Assembly: GCF_030418125.1 (NCBI RefSeq)
Contig: NZ_JAUHTR010000005.1
Coordinates: 124,001 to 188,000, forward strand
Reading direction: 5' to 3'
Origin: Fictibacillus fluitans
GTDB taxonomy: Bacteria > Bacillota > Bacilli > Bacillales > Fictibacillaceae
Length of the DNA: 64,000 nt
In this document: piece after piece, positions 26,177 through 34,133 of the stretch
Layout: each line of letters starts with the position of its first letter
How positions within the stretch are numbered: the first letter of the stretch is position 1
Program-made: the position numbers and the translations under genes
Notes under the pieces: generated by a model
The model's input: the letters and a program-made list of their open reading frames with translations, nothing else
What the model was told of the DNA's origin: nothing
The model's database searches: none

Positions 26177-27226
26177 TTACTTTTTAAGAGATTGTCCGTC
26201 AGGTGAGCTCTTCGGATAGCGCAGCCGGCAGGATTCCCGGATGATGAGCTCCGGAGACAGCTTGTACTCGCGCTTTGGCACCGGATCTTTAAATTGGATC
26301 CGTTCATGCAGAAGCTGAAAGGCCAGCTCCCCTAACGCGTGCATGGGCCGGGAAACCACGCTGAGCTTTGGATTTATGAAGGTGGCAATGTCCACATCAT
26401 CAAATCCGAAAAACGAAATTTCCTCCCCGAGCTTCCAGTCGAGATCACCAATCGCCTTCACACATCCGATGGTCATTAAGTTGTTGGATGAAAAAATGGC
26501 CGTTGGGCGGTCTTCAAGCGAATATAGCTGATGAGCCCCCTGGTACCCGCTTCGCTCCCCGAAGTCTCCCTGAAAAATGTAGCGTTCGTCCAGCTTCAGG
26601 TTGTAATCCTCAAGCGCCTTTTTGTAGCCAATAAACCGCTCACGGCCCGGAGTTGTATTTTGCGGACCGCAGATGATGGCGATCTTCTCATGGCCCTGAA
26701 GAATCATGTGCTGAACCGCCTGGTAGGAGCCTTTAACGTTATCAACAAGCACTGTATCCACGTCATAATACTGAATGCTCCGGTCGACCGCGACCATCGG
26801 TATTCCCTGCTCAAGAACCTGCTTCAGGTGATCGCCGTTTTCATTCGCTGTCGTGATGATGACCCCGTCTACTCCGCGCTCGATGAAGTTCTTCAGAATC
26901 TCCTGCTCGACCACCGGCGATTCATTCGTGCTGCTCAGGATCGCGAAGTAGCCTTTTTCCCGGGCCTTCTGTTCAATCCCAGCCATTACGGAAGGAAAGA
27001 ACGGGTTGTTGATGTCCGGGACAATGACACCAATTGTCTTCGTATCCTTGCTTTTCATCGTCCGTGCCGCCGCATTACGGATATAGCCCAGCTCCTGAAT
27101 GGCTTTCAGAATCCGCTCCTCCGTCTGCTTGCGCACACCGCCCTGGTTATTGATGACCCGAGAGACAGTAGCGATCGATACATTCGCCCGTTTGGCCACA
27201 TCCTGAATGTTTGCTTTCCCTTCCAT
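26177..27226 (-). CDS. LacI-family regulator of the second sugar operon
   Basis: 349 residues with a LacI helix-turn-helix (NIQDVAKRANVSIATVSRVI) and a PBP-like sensor domain (FFPSVMAGIEQKA, TTANENGD). It heads the cluster of permease, epimerase and kinase on the same strand. Two copies of TGTAAACGTTTAGA lie just upstream, implying autoregulation. Confidence 0.92.
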   Translation of the reverse strand: MEGKANIQDVAKRANVSIATVSRVINNQGGVRKQTEERILKAIQELGYIRNAAARTMKSKDTKTIGVIVPDINNPFFPSVMAGIEQKAREKGYFAILSSTNESPVVEQEILKNFIERGVDGVIITTANENGDHLKQVLEQGIPMVAVDRSIQYYDVDTVLVDNVKGSYQAVQHMILQGHEKIAIICGPQNTTPGRERFIGYKKALEDYNLKLDERYIFQGDFGERSGYQGAHQLYSLEDRPTAIFSSNNLMTIGCVKAIGDLDWKLGEEISFFGFDDVDIATFINPKLSVVSRPMHALGELAFQLLHERIQFKDPVPKREYKLSPELIIRESCRLRYPKSSPDGQSLKK

Positions 27227-27243
27227 TGGACAAAACTCCTAAA

Positions 27244-27257
27244 TGTAAACGTTTAGA
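27244..27257. promoter_or_regulatory. LacI/cre-type operator, copy 1
   Basis: TGTAAACGTTTAGA lies 17 bases before the lacI start and contains the palindrome TAAACGTTTA. An identical copy is 74 bases upstream. Confidence 0.65.
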
Positions 27258-27317
27258 TTTTCTTACAAAAAAATAGATTTATGCCTGAAATCCTTGATGC
27301 CGGTTTTGAACAATTAA

Positions 27318-27331
27318 TGTAAACGTTTAGA
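27318..27331. promoter_or_regulatory. LacI/cre-type operator, copy 2
   Basis: Second direct copy of TGTAAACGTTTAGA, 74 bases from the first (about seven helical turns). Flanks are also conserved (AATG before, TTTT after). Confidence 0.65.
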
Positions 27332-27399
27332 TTTTTGTTCTTGGATATAATCTAGCATGCAAAATTAGAATTTGCAAGAGTTTTTTGAAAACGCTTTCC

Positions 27400-27903
27400 C
27401 TACTCCTTCGTACTCCATTCAGAAGCCAGGATTCCCATAAAATATGTATCGAGATATTGGCCGTCCACATACGCGTGCTGTCTAAGCTGGCCCTCTACCG
27501 TAAAACCAATCTTTTGATAGAGGCCAATGGCTTGTTCATTGGTTCCCCTCGTTGTTAAGTAGATTTTATTCAGTCGAAGCTGCTTGAAGCCGACATCAAT
27601 CATCTGTTCCATGGCAACTTTCCCGTAGCCCTTCCCTCTTGCTTCCGGAGCTAGCAGAATTCCGATGCTAGCCCTTCCATGGCCATGATCGATATCTTTA
27701 AGAAATACCCACCCAACCAGCTGCTGTTCTTCATTTTCAATTCCAAGCAATAAATCGTTGTTCCTCCGCTTCCCTTCTACTTCCTGAAGGACCTGTTCAT
27801 ATGTCAGCGGGGTTCTGCCTACCATTAAGATGGAACGTGAATCGTTGGACCAGCGGTGGAGTTCCTTAATATCGGAAGTTTCGAATGATCTTAGTTTTAG
27901 CAT
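27400..27903 (-). CDS. GNAT-family N-acetyltransferase
   Basis: 167 residues from the ATG at 27901-27903, 9 bases after AAAGG; the in-frame TTG at 27912 is too close to the ribosome site. The acetyl-CoA loop is seen in LAPEARGKGYGKVA and the GNAT C-terminal part in NEQAIGLYQKIGFTVEGQ. Similar to RimJ/RimL and SpeG-like acetyltransferases of the Bacillus group. Substrate unknown; it stands alone. Confidence 0.85.
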   Translation of the reverse strand: MLKLRSFETSDIKELHRWSNDSRSILMVGRTPLTYEQVLQEVEGKRRNNDLLLGIENEEQQLVGWVFLKDIDHGHGRASIGILLAPEARGKGYGKVAMEQMIDVGFKQLRLNKIYLTTRGTNEQAIGLYQKIGFTVEGQLRQHAYVDGQYLDTYFMGILASEWSTKE

Positions 27904-27985
27904 GGTTATCAACCTTTCGAAAAAGATTTTTCAATACAATATATCTTCCAAAAGAATATCATTTTTATATGGGGACTACATTAGA

Positions 27986-28018
27986 AAAAGAGGGTTAGAT
28001 TAACGATAACCCTCTTTT
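27986..28018. terminator. Terminator after the 28051 gene
   Basis: AAAAGAGGGTTA (27986-27997) pairs perfectly with TAACCCTCTTTT (28007-28018). On the minus strand it ends in a T-run. Confidence 0.85.
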
Positions 28019-28050
28019 CACATCTTTTATGCACTTCTTATGGAAGAATC

Positions 28051-28581
28051 CTAAGGACATTGAACCACGGATACCGGGCCAAAAATAAATGATTTAATTA
28101 TGCCGTTATAATTAGCTTCCCCCGAAATTAATATGTTTCCTGTGGTTGTACTTCTTATTGTTCCTACAGCCAGCCCTGTTGCATCCGTAACAGCTGGATT
28201 AGGAGTAAAAGTAATTGCAGAAGGTTGACTGCTTTGAAAAGAAAAAATAACACCTGCTAATGGTGGAGAGTCTGAAGTATCAGTACAACGAGCAGACACT
28301 CTAAAACTTCCCTGGCAATCGATAGAAACAGGAAAAACTGTGTCTATTATATACTGACTACATACAGGAGGAGAAGGAACAGGATTGGTGTCGATAAAAG
28401 GAAACAAAATTAATTCGATGCTTGCTATATTAATAGATACAATGCGCCCATCCATTGTTGTGCCAATAACACATTGGTTCGTTTTCCTTACAAATATTAT
28501 GGTTTGAGTGATCCCGTTGGAGACGATCGACAAAACTGTTCCGGGTCTAGCTTTTTTTAATTGATTTTCAATACATTTCAT
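28051..28581 (-). CDS. Probable spore-surface protein: shared N-terminal module plus one Ig-like domain
   Basis: 176 residues from the ATG at 28579-28581, preceded by AGAGGGG; the longer frame to 28680 runs through the promoter. Residues 5-60 are the module shared with the proteins at 21640 and 49412 (RPGTVLSI, QTIIFVRK, CVIG, DGRIVSI). A short proline-containing linker (NPVPSPPVC) leads to a single Ig/bacterial-invasin-like beta domain with VTDATGLAVGTIRSTTTG. No signal peptide. The sigma-K-like promoter 34 bases upstream suggests mother-cell expression. Function unknown. Confidence 0.7.
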   Translation of the reverse strand: MKCIENQLKKARPGTVLSIVSNGITQTIIFVRKTNQCVIGTTMDGRIVSINIASIELILFPFIDTNPVPSPPVCSQYIIDTVFPVSIDCQGSFRVSARCTDTSDSPPLAGVIFSFQSSQPSAITFTPNPAVTDATGLAVGTIRSTTTGNILISGEANYNGIIKSFIFGPVSVVQCP

Positions 28582-28614
28582 GCGAGCCCCTCTTTGCTGT
28601 TTATACACATACAC

Positions 28615-28640
28615 TAGTTTATGTACAACCCTATATTTGT
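28615..28640 (-). promoter_or_regulatory. Sigma-K-like promoter of the 28581 gene
   Basis: On the minus strand AC (28639-28640) is followed after 15 bases by CATAAACTA (28615-28623), a perfect CATANNNTA -10. The spacer is one base shorter than the usual 16-17. Confidence 0.5.
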
Positions 28641-28680
28641 GATTGGGCAAGAAATAACAGCAGGAAACTCCTATAAACAA

Positions 28681-28710
28681 AAAAAAAGCTGACCGATCAC
28701 CAGTCAGCTT
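28681..28710 (-). terminator. Terminator after the PhyH gene
   Basis: AAGCTGAC (28686-28693) pairs with GTCAGCTT (28703-28710), followed on the minus strand by nine T residues. Confidence 0.85.
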
Positions 28711-28728
28711 CCTCCCCTCTATTCTCTC

Positions 28729-29568
28729 CTACTCCGCCTCGCCCATTTTAAGCAGTTCAATATCATGCGCCTGCTCTATGACTTCCAGTTCATCTACCAG
28801 GCGACAGTTTATATGTTTTTTTAACGACTCTGGCAGCGTTTCGTAAAACTTCTTTGTGAGCTGCAGGTCGTGGCGTTCGGCATTATTGGCAGTAGGGGCA
28901 TCCACTCCCAGCACCAATGTTGGCCGTGATTTGTTTGAGTTATTGGCGGTACCGCGGTGTATGGTAAGCGCAGACCGGGCAGAGATGTCACCCATGCTTG
29001 GCATTTTGCGCTGGGCGCGTTCTTCATAACGGCTGTAATTCTCTTTGTCCGGGAACATCTCGTGATCAAAATCACTTCCATCATCCCATTGGGTACCAGG
29101 CGCAATCTCGAATGGCCCCATATCAGGGTCCACATCGACCGTTGTCAGGTTAAACGCCAATGAATTGATTCTTCTTCCTTTATACGTGTCTTCCGGAGAC
29201 GGAAAATCACGGTGCCACGGCTGATTGACCGCACCCGGGTTCGGAACGTCAAACCCAATCTCAACCACTTTATAGTCAGGTCCAAGAACAGCTTCACATA
29301 CTGCCTGAACCCATGGATGTGTGACAAGATCAACAAAACCACGAAGGTCTTCCGGATGGATTTCGACGTAATGGCGCTTCGGCCCGCGGCCAATGGCACC
29401 GTTAGGACGTTTTAGTGCTTCTTCATACAGCTTTTCAATATCCTCCCCAAGCTGCGCGATCCATTCCCGGCTGAAAGCTCCTTTTTGCGCAATGGTTCCT
29501 GCTCCGTATAATCCACCCATAATTTCAGCAACATCATAATTTTGAATTTCTTTCACTTGTGTGCTCAT
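28729..29568 (-). CDS. PhyH-family Fe(II)/2-oxoglutarate dioxygenase
   Basis: 279 residues. The iron ligands are visible in PWHRDFPSP (HxD) and LTIHRGTANNS (distal His). This is the phytanoyl-CoA dioxygenase superfamily, which hydroxylates diverse small molecules using oxygen and 2-oxoglutarate. GGAGG precedes the ATG. It lies 87 bases behind a sugar-porter MFS gene on the same strand with no terminator seen between, so the two are probably co-transcribed and the substrate may be what that transporter imports. The exact reaction is unknown. Confidence 0.85.
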   Translation of the reverse strand: MSTQVKEIQNYDVAEIMGGLYGAGTIAQKGAFSREWIAQLGEDIEKLYEEALKRPNGAIGRGPKRHYVEIHPEDLRGFVDLVTHPWVQAVCEAVLGPDYKVVEIGFDVPNPGAVNQPWHRDFPSPEDTYKGRRINSLAFNLTTVDVDPDMGPFEIAPGTQWDDGSDFDHEMFPDKENYSRYEERAQRKMPSMGDISARSALTIHRGTANNSNKSRPTLVLGVDAPTANNAERHDLQLTKKFYETLPESLKKHINCRLVDELEVIEQAHDIELLKMGEAE

Positions 29569-29655
29569 TCTTATTCCTCCTCTAAAAATTAAAGTTTAGT
29601 TATTGTGTGGTACTACCCAAAGCGGCACGCATCACTCCTTTCAAGTTTTAGAAAG

Positions 29656-31065
29656 TCAGGATTTTGCCTGGAACAGCTGCTCAATTTCCTCGAGTGACCG
29701 GTTTTTTGTCTCCGGCACGTATTTATACGTGAACAGCCACATCAAGAAAGAACCTAGTGCAAAGAACCAGAAGGTAGGCATTCCGCCAATTTCCTTTAAG
29801 AACACCGGGAAGGAATGGGCCACCAGGTAATCTCCGATCCAAAGTGAGATCGTAGAAACCGCCATGGCTTGTCCCCTGATTTTCGTCGGGAAGATTTCCG
29901 ATAACAGCACCCACATTCCCGGGCCGACTGTAGCCATAAATACCGCCAGATAGAACAAGGTGTAGACGAGAACCATCGTTCCTGATGTGTCGGTCTTAAA
30001 GCTGAGGCCGATCAGGAACAGTGCCAATGCCATTAAGAGTGACCCGATCAAGAACAATTTTCGTCTGCCTGCCTTGTCCATCAGATACAGACCGACAAAC
30101 GTAAACACAACAATGACGACTCCCATAAAAACGGTGTTCAGGAATGATGATCCCAGGCTCGCTCCGCTCTTTTTAAAGATTTCGGGAGCATAATACATAA
30201 TCGCGTTAATCCCGGCCCACTGAGTCATAAAAGCAATAACAACACCGACAATGAGCGCTTTTTTGTTTTCCTTTTTAAATACGTCTTTAAAAGTAGTTCC
30301 TTTGTGCTGCCGGATGGATGTTTCGATCTCTTCCAGCTCTTTTCGTGAAACCTCTTCGTCCCGGTTAATCTTGTTTAATACAGACAGTGCTTCTTTTCTT
30401 TTTCCGTTCGCTGCCAGCCACCTTGGTGTTTCGGTCACAAACGGCATCAAAATGACGTAAACGACAGCCGGAATGGCCCCGAGCGCGAACATCCAGCGCC
30501 AGCCTACATCCACGTTCCATTGAACGGTACTGCTTTGGGCAATCATGTAGTTGACGATAAAAACAGACGATTGCCCGATACTGATTGCCAGCTGCGACAT
30601 GGACCCCAAACGGCCGCGAAGATGAGCCGGAGCGGTTTCTGCGATATACAGCGGCGAGATAAAGACAGACATCCCCACACCGATTCCGCCGAGAATCCGG
30701 GTTAAGACCAAAAGGGATACACTATTTGGCAATGCAGAACCGACCGTTCCAATACCAAATAAAATCCCGGATAAAATCAATGTTTTCTTCCGGCCAAAGC
30801 GGTCACTTAAATACCCGCCCGCTGCCGTACCGATCGCAGCACCCAGCAACAGACTGGAAACAACCCATCCGGACATGGAAGGACTAAGCGCAAAACGCTG
30901 ATCCAAAAATCCGATCGCTCCGGAGATCACAGCCGTATCATACCCAAACATCAAACCGCCGAAGGCAACCACAATGGAAACCAGTGTAATAAAACGGACA
31001 TTGGCTCCGACATGCTTATCCAATTTCTTTTGTGCAGATGATTCAACCTCTATGGACATTGCCAT
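29656..31065 (-). CDS. Sugar-porter-family MFS transporter
   Basis: 469 residues, 12 membrane segments. Sugar-porter signatures: DRFGRKK after helix 2, the ISPLYIAETAPAHLRG loop and PETKNRSLEEIE at the end. The closest known groups are XylE, AraE, IolT and CsbC, H+ symporters for pentoses, hexoses or inositol. GGAGG precedes the ATG and a cre site lies upstream, implying glucose repression. It heads a probable two-gene operon with the PhyH dioxygenase. Confidence 0.9.
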   Translation of the reverse strand: MAMSIEVESSAQKKLDKHVGANVRFITLVSIVVAFGGLMFGYDTAVISGAIGFLDQRFALSPSMSGWVVSSLLLGAAIGTAAGGYLSDRFGRKKTLILSGILFGIGTVGSALPNSVSLLVLTRILGGIGVGMSVFISPLYIAETAPAHLRGRLGSMSQLAISIGQSSVFIVNYMIAQSSTVQWNVDVGWRWMFALGAIPAVVYVILMPFVTETPRWLAANGKRKEALSVLNKINRDEEVSRKELEEIETSIRQHKGTTFKDVFKKENKKALIVGVVIAFMTQWAGINAIMYYAPEIFKKSGASLGSSFLNTVFMGVVIVVFTFVGLYLMDKAGRRKLFLIGSLLMALALFLIGLSFKTDTSGTMVLVYTLFYLAVFMATVGPGMWVLLSEIFPTKIRGQAMAVSTISLWIGDYLVAHSFPVFLKEIGGMPTFWFFALGSFLMWLFTYKYVPETKNRSLEEIEQLFQAKS

Positions 31066-31105
31066 GAACGTTCCTCCTCATTTTAAAGGTAAATGAACCT
31101 TATAT

Positions 31106-31119
31106 AGAAAGCGGTTACA
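31106..31119. promoter_or_regulatory. CcpA cre site before the sugar porter
   Basis: Minus-strand TGTAACCGCTTTCT matches TGWNANCGNTNWCA except at the last base, 41 bases before the ATG. Confidence 0.6.
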
Positions 31120-31352
31120 TTATTCTATAAATTGTAGAATGAAACAAAATCAACTTTCCTGCTATACCTCTATATTCTGCCTCCCTTTATTACGATTTTT
31201 ATTATAATAAAACTTGTAATATTCTAATAATATATATAATAAATGCTTACACTTACTATTTCAACCACCTTTTTGAGATAACTGAAAAAGGGAAATTTGT
31301 TTCCTTCATTGAATGTAGAAGAGACAGAAGATCAGTTTATATGGAGGATACA

Positions 31353-31889
31353 ATGGACATTCAGACAGAGAGGCTTCAGATTAGAAGATTAACCACAGAC
31401 GATTGGCAAGCAGTCTATGACTATACCTCCAATCCTGCTGTCATGGAATATATTCCGGAGGGGGTTTTTACCGAAGAGGACGCCAAAGCATTTATCGAGG
31501 AGAACAGTGGAGACAATCCGGAGAAATATGCGGTAATGCTGCGGGAAGAGAATGAATTTATCGGCCATATGGTGTTCCATAGATATTTTGGCAACCATAC
31601 ATACGAGATTGGCTGGGTGTTCAATCCGGCGTACCACAATAAGGGGTATGCATCCGAGGCCGCACAAGCCGTTTTGGATTACGGCTTTGAAACCTTGAAG
31701 CTGCACCGGATTATTGCCACCTGCCAGCCGGAAAACCCAGCATCTTACCGTGTAATGGAGAAGATGGGAATGCGAAGAGAAGGCTATTTTAAGAAGTGCA
31801 TCCCTCATGGAGACGGCTGGTGGGATGAATACTATTACGCCATTTTGGCGGAGGAATGGGAAAAACTCGGGGAAAAAGCATCTGTTTAG
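31353..31889 (+). CDS. GNAT-family N-acetyltransferase (RimJ/RimL type)
   Basis: 178 residues from the ATG at 31353; the in-frame ATG at 31341 overlaps the GGAGG ribosome site itself. The start DIQTERLQIRRL, the loop NPAYHNKGYASEAA and ENPASYRVMEKMGMRREG are classic RimJ/RimL-type acetyltransferase features. Substrate unknown. Monocistronic with its own terminator. Confidence 0.87.
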   Translation: MDIQTERLQIRRLTTDDWQAVYDYTSNPAVMEYIPEGVFTEEDAKAFIEENSGDNPEKYAVMLREENEFIGHMVFHRYFGNHTYEIGWVFNPAYHNKGYASEAAQAVLDYGFETLKLHRIIATCQPENPASYRVMEKMGMRREGYFKKCIPHGDGWWDEYYYAILAEEWEKLGEKASV

Positions 31890-31899
31890 GTGCTTTTTT
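31873..31899 (+). terminator. Terminator of the GNAT gene
   Basis: AAAAAGCA and TGCTTTTT arms (with C-G and wobble extension) followed by T residues; it overlaps the stop codon. Confidence 0.75.
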
Positions 31900-32007
31900 G
31901 TTTTCCCTTGGGGTTACACGGTTTATTTGAAGGGTATTTCTTAAAAAGATGAAAATATTTTTTAAATCTTTCATTATGGTGCAAAATGTAGATGAAAGGA
32001 GTTACGC

Positions 32008-34032
32008 ATGGAATTTTTTCTTGTTATTTTAAGCCTGCTTGCCCTGATCGGCCTGGCTAGTTTTATCAATCATTTTACTCCATACATACCTGTTCCACTG
32101 ATTCAAATTGCGCTCGGTGTAACACTTTCTCTGCTGCCGTTAGGCATAGAAGTTCCTATGAACCCGGAGCTGTTTTTCATCCTCTTCATCGCACCCCTGC
32201 TTTTTCATGATGGGCGACACGCTTCGAGAGAAGAGCTGTGGAAGCTTCGTAAACCGATTCTCCTGCTGGCCCTTGGCCTTGTCTTTCTAACCGTATTTGT
32301 GATCGGCAGTCTGATACATTGGATCATCCCGTCCATTCCCTGGGCGGCCGCCTTTGCACTTGCGGCTATTCTCTCTCCTACCGACGTGGTTGCTGTTGGC
32401 TCGATTTCCAGCCGGGTAAAAATGCCGGAGCATATCATGCATGTTCTAGAAGGCGAAGGATTGATGAATGATGCGTCCGGATTGGTAGCGTTTAAATTTG
32501 CGGTGGCCGCTACAGTAACTGGTGCCTTTTCCATTGCAGAGGCGAGCGGCAGTTTCTTTGTTATATCGCTGGGCGGTTTTCTCGGTGGTGCCCTTCTGGC
32601 TCTAATTATCATTCAAATACGAACCTTTATCCGGCGGCTCGGCATGGATGATGTTACGATTCATATGCTGATCCAGCTATTGACTCCGTTTATTATCTAT
32701 TTTGTCATTGAACATTTGGGCCTCTCAGGTATCCTTTCCGTAGTTGCCGCCGGAATTGTCCATGCCATTAGCCAGGACCGTAACCGCCTGCCCGCTGGAT
32801 CACTTGAAATAGTTTCGCGGAGTACATGGACCGTCCTCATTTATATCCTAAATGGTCTGGTGTTTGTTATTCTCGGCTTGCAGATCCCCGGTGTGCTTAA
32901 TGAAATATTCCAGAATCCCTTGTTTAATAACTGGAGAGTAACCCAGTACATTCTTATCATCTCGTTTGCCCTCCTGGTACTCCGATTCCTTTGGATCTTA
33001 ATCACCTGGCGCGGGTGGAGGGAAAAAAGTACGGAACACATGGAGAAATTACGATCCATTGGTCTCCTGACCCTCTCGGGGGTGCGGGGTGCAGTCACAC
33101 TTGCCGGTGCATTTACCATTCCGTTTACCATTGAAGGAGGGGGCAACTTTCCTGACCGGTCGCTTATCATTTTCATTGCAGCCGGTGTTATTCTGGTGAC
33201 CTTAATTCTCGCCAGCATTTTCCTGCCCATTCTGGCTAAAAGCGAGAAGGGAGATTCGCAGGGAGTTAAGGATGAGATGAAGCGCAAAGCTACACTCCGG
33301 ATGTTTGAGGCGGCTATACATTCCGTTCAGAATTCCTACAGGGACGAAAACCGGGAAGCTGCTGTATCCATCATTAGCACATACAACAACATGCGCAACG
33401 AAATCAGCTCCAAAAGCTCAGAGAGAATCGAACGCCTTGAAAGCAAGGTCCGTTTGATGGCGATTGAAGCAGAAAGCCGTTATTATAAGAATTTAAAAAA
33501 AGCAGGAAAAGTTGACCGGGATACGGCCATTCTGATTGAGGAACATCTGCAGCGCAGACGGTTGGCCCAAACGAACCGCATGCAATACCGCCGGCTGTTC
33601 GTTTGGATCCTTTTCAAGCGCAGTGCATATGTGCTGCTGCAATTTTTCATTCCCAAAAACAGCGCACAGCGTAAACAAATTCGTAAGCGGAGAAAACGAT
33701 TGGTTGGTTTAAAGGTCAACATGGCCAAAGCAGCCATTCACTATTTAAAAACGAATATGAATCCTGAAAACCGTCATCTCTTTCTCGATGTCATGGGCGA
33801 ATATAACGATCTGATTGTAAAATACAATATCGCCAAAAAGAGCGAGGAATCCACCCATTTCGCCCGCATGCAGCGCGATCTTCAGATTGCAGCATTCCAG
33901 GCCGAGCGTGATGAAATCCAGGACCTGTACGAGAAAGGCGATGTGACGATTGATGTGATTCGGGACATTCGAAGGCAAATTAATATCAGGGAAGCCTATT
34001 GGATGGAAGAGAATAGTGTGCATTTTCATTAA
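32008..34032 (+). CDS. CPA1-family Na+/H+ antiporter
   Basis: 674 residues. About 12 membrane segments fill the first ~415 residues and contain SPTDVVAVGSI and EGLMNDASGLVAF, the ion-binding motifs of NhaP/NHE-type exchangers. A long charged, helical cytoplasmic domain (about 415-674) follows, as in YjcE and NhaG/NhaK-like proteins. It exchanges Na+ (or K+) for protons at the cell membrane. AAGGAG precedes the ATG. Confidence 0.92.
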   Translation: MEFFLVILSLLALIGLASFINHFTPYIPVPLIQIALGVTLSLLPLGIEVPMNPELFFILFIAPLLFHDGRHASREELWKLRKPILLLALGLVFLTVFVIGSLIHWIIPSIPWAAAFALAAILSPTDVVAVGSISSRVKMPEHIMHVLEGEGLMNDASGLVAFKFAVAATVTGAFSIAEASGSFFVISLGGFLGGALLALIIIQIRTFIRRLGMDDVTIHMLIQLLTPFIIYFVIEHLGLSGILSVVAAGIVHAISQDRNRLPAGSLEIVSRSTWTVLIYILNGLVFVILGLQIPGVLNEIFQNPLFNNWRVTQYILIISFALLVLRFLWILITWRGWREKSTEHMEKLRSIGLLTLSGVRGAVTLAGAFTIPFTIEGGGNFPDRSLIIFIAAGVILVTLILASIFLPILAKSEKGDSQGVKDEMKRKATLRMFEAAIHSVQNSYRDENREAAVSIISTYNNMRNEISSKSSERIERLESKVRLMAIEAESRYYKNLKKAGKVDRDTAILIEEHLQRRRLAQTNRMQYRRLFVWILFKRSAYVLLQFFIPKNSAQRKQIRKRRKRLVGLKVNMAKAAIHYLKTNMNPENRHLFLDVMGEYNDLIVKYNIAKKSEESTHFARMQRDLQIAAFQAERDEIQDLYEKGDVTIDVIRDIRRQINIREAYWMEENSVHFH

Positions 34033-34035
34033 TAC

Positions 34036-34077
34036 AAAGAGAGTAATCATATTTGTTTTAATATGATTACTCTCTTT
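34036..34077. terminator. Bidirectional terminator between convergent genes
   Basis: Seventeen-base perfect arms, 34036-34052 and 34061-34077, with an eight-base loop. Confidence 0.9.
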
Positions 34078-34133
34078 ATTAAAACTAAAACTTAGTATAG
34101 AAAACAGTGCTTAAACTCAAGTGAAATATATGT

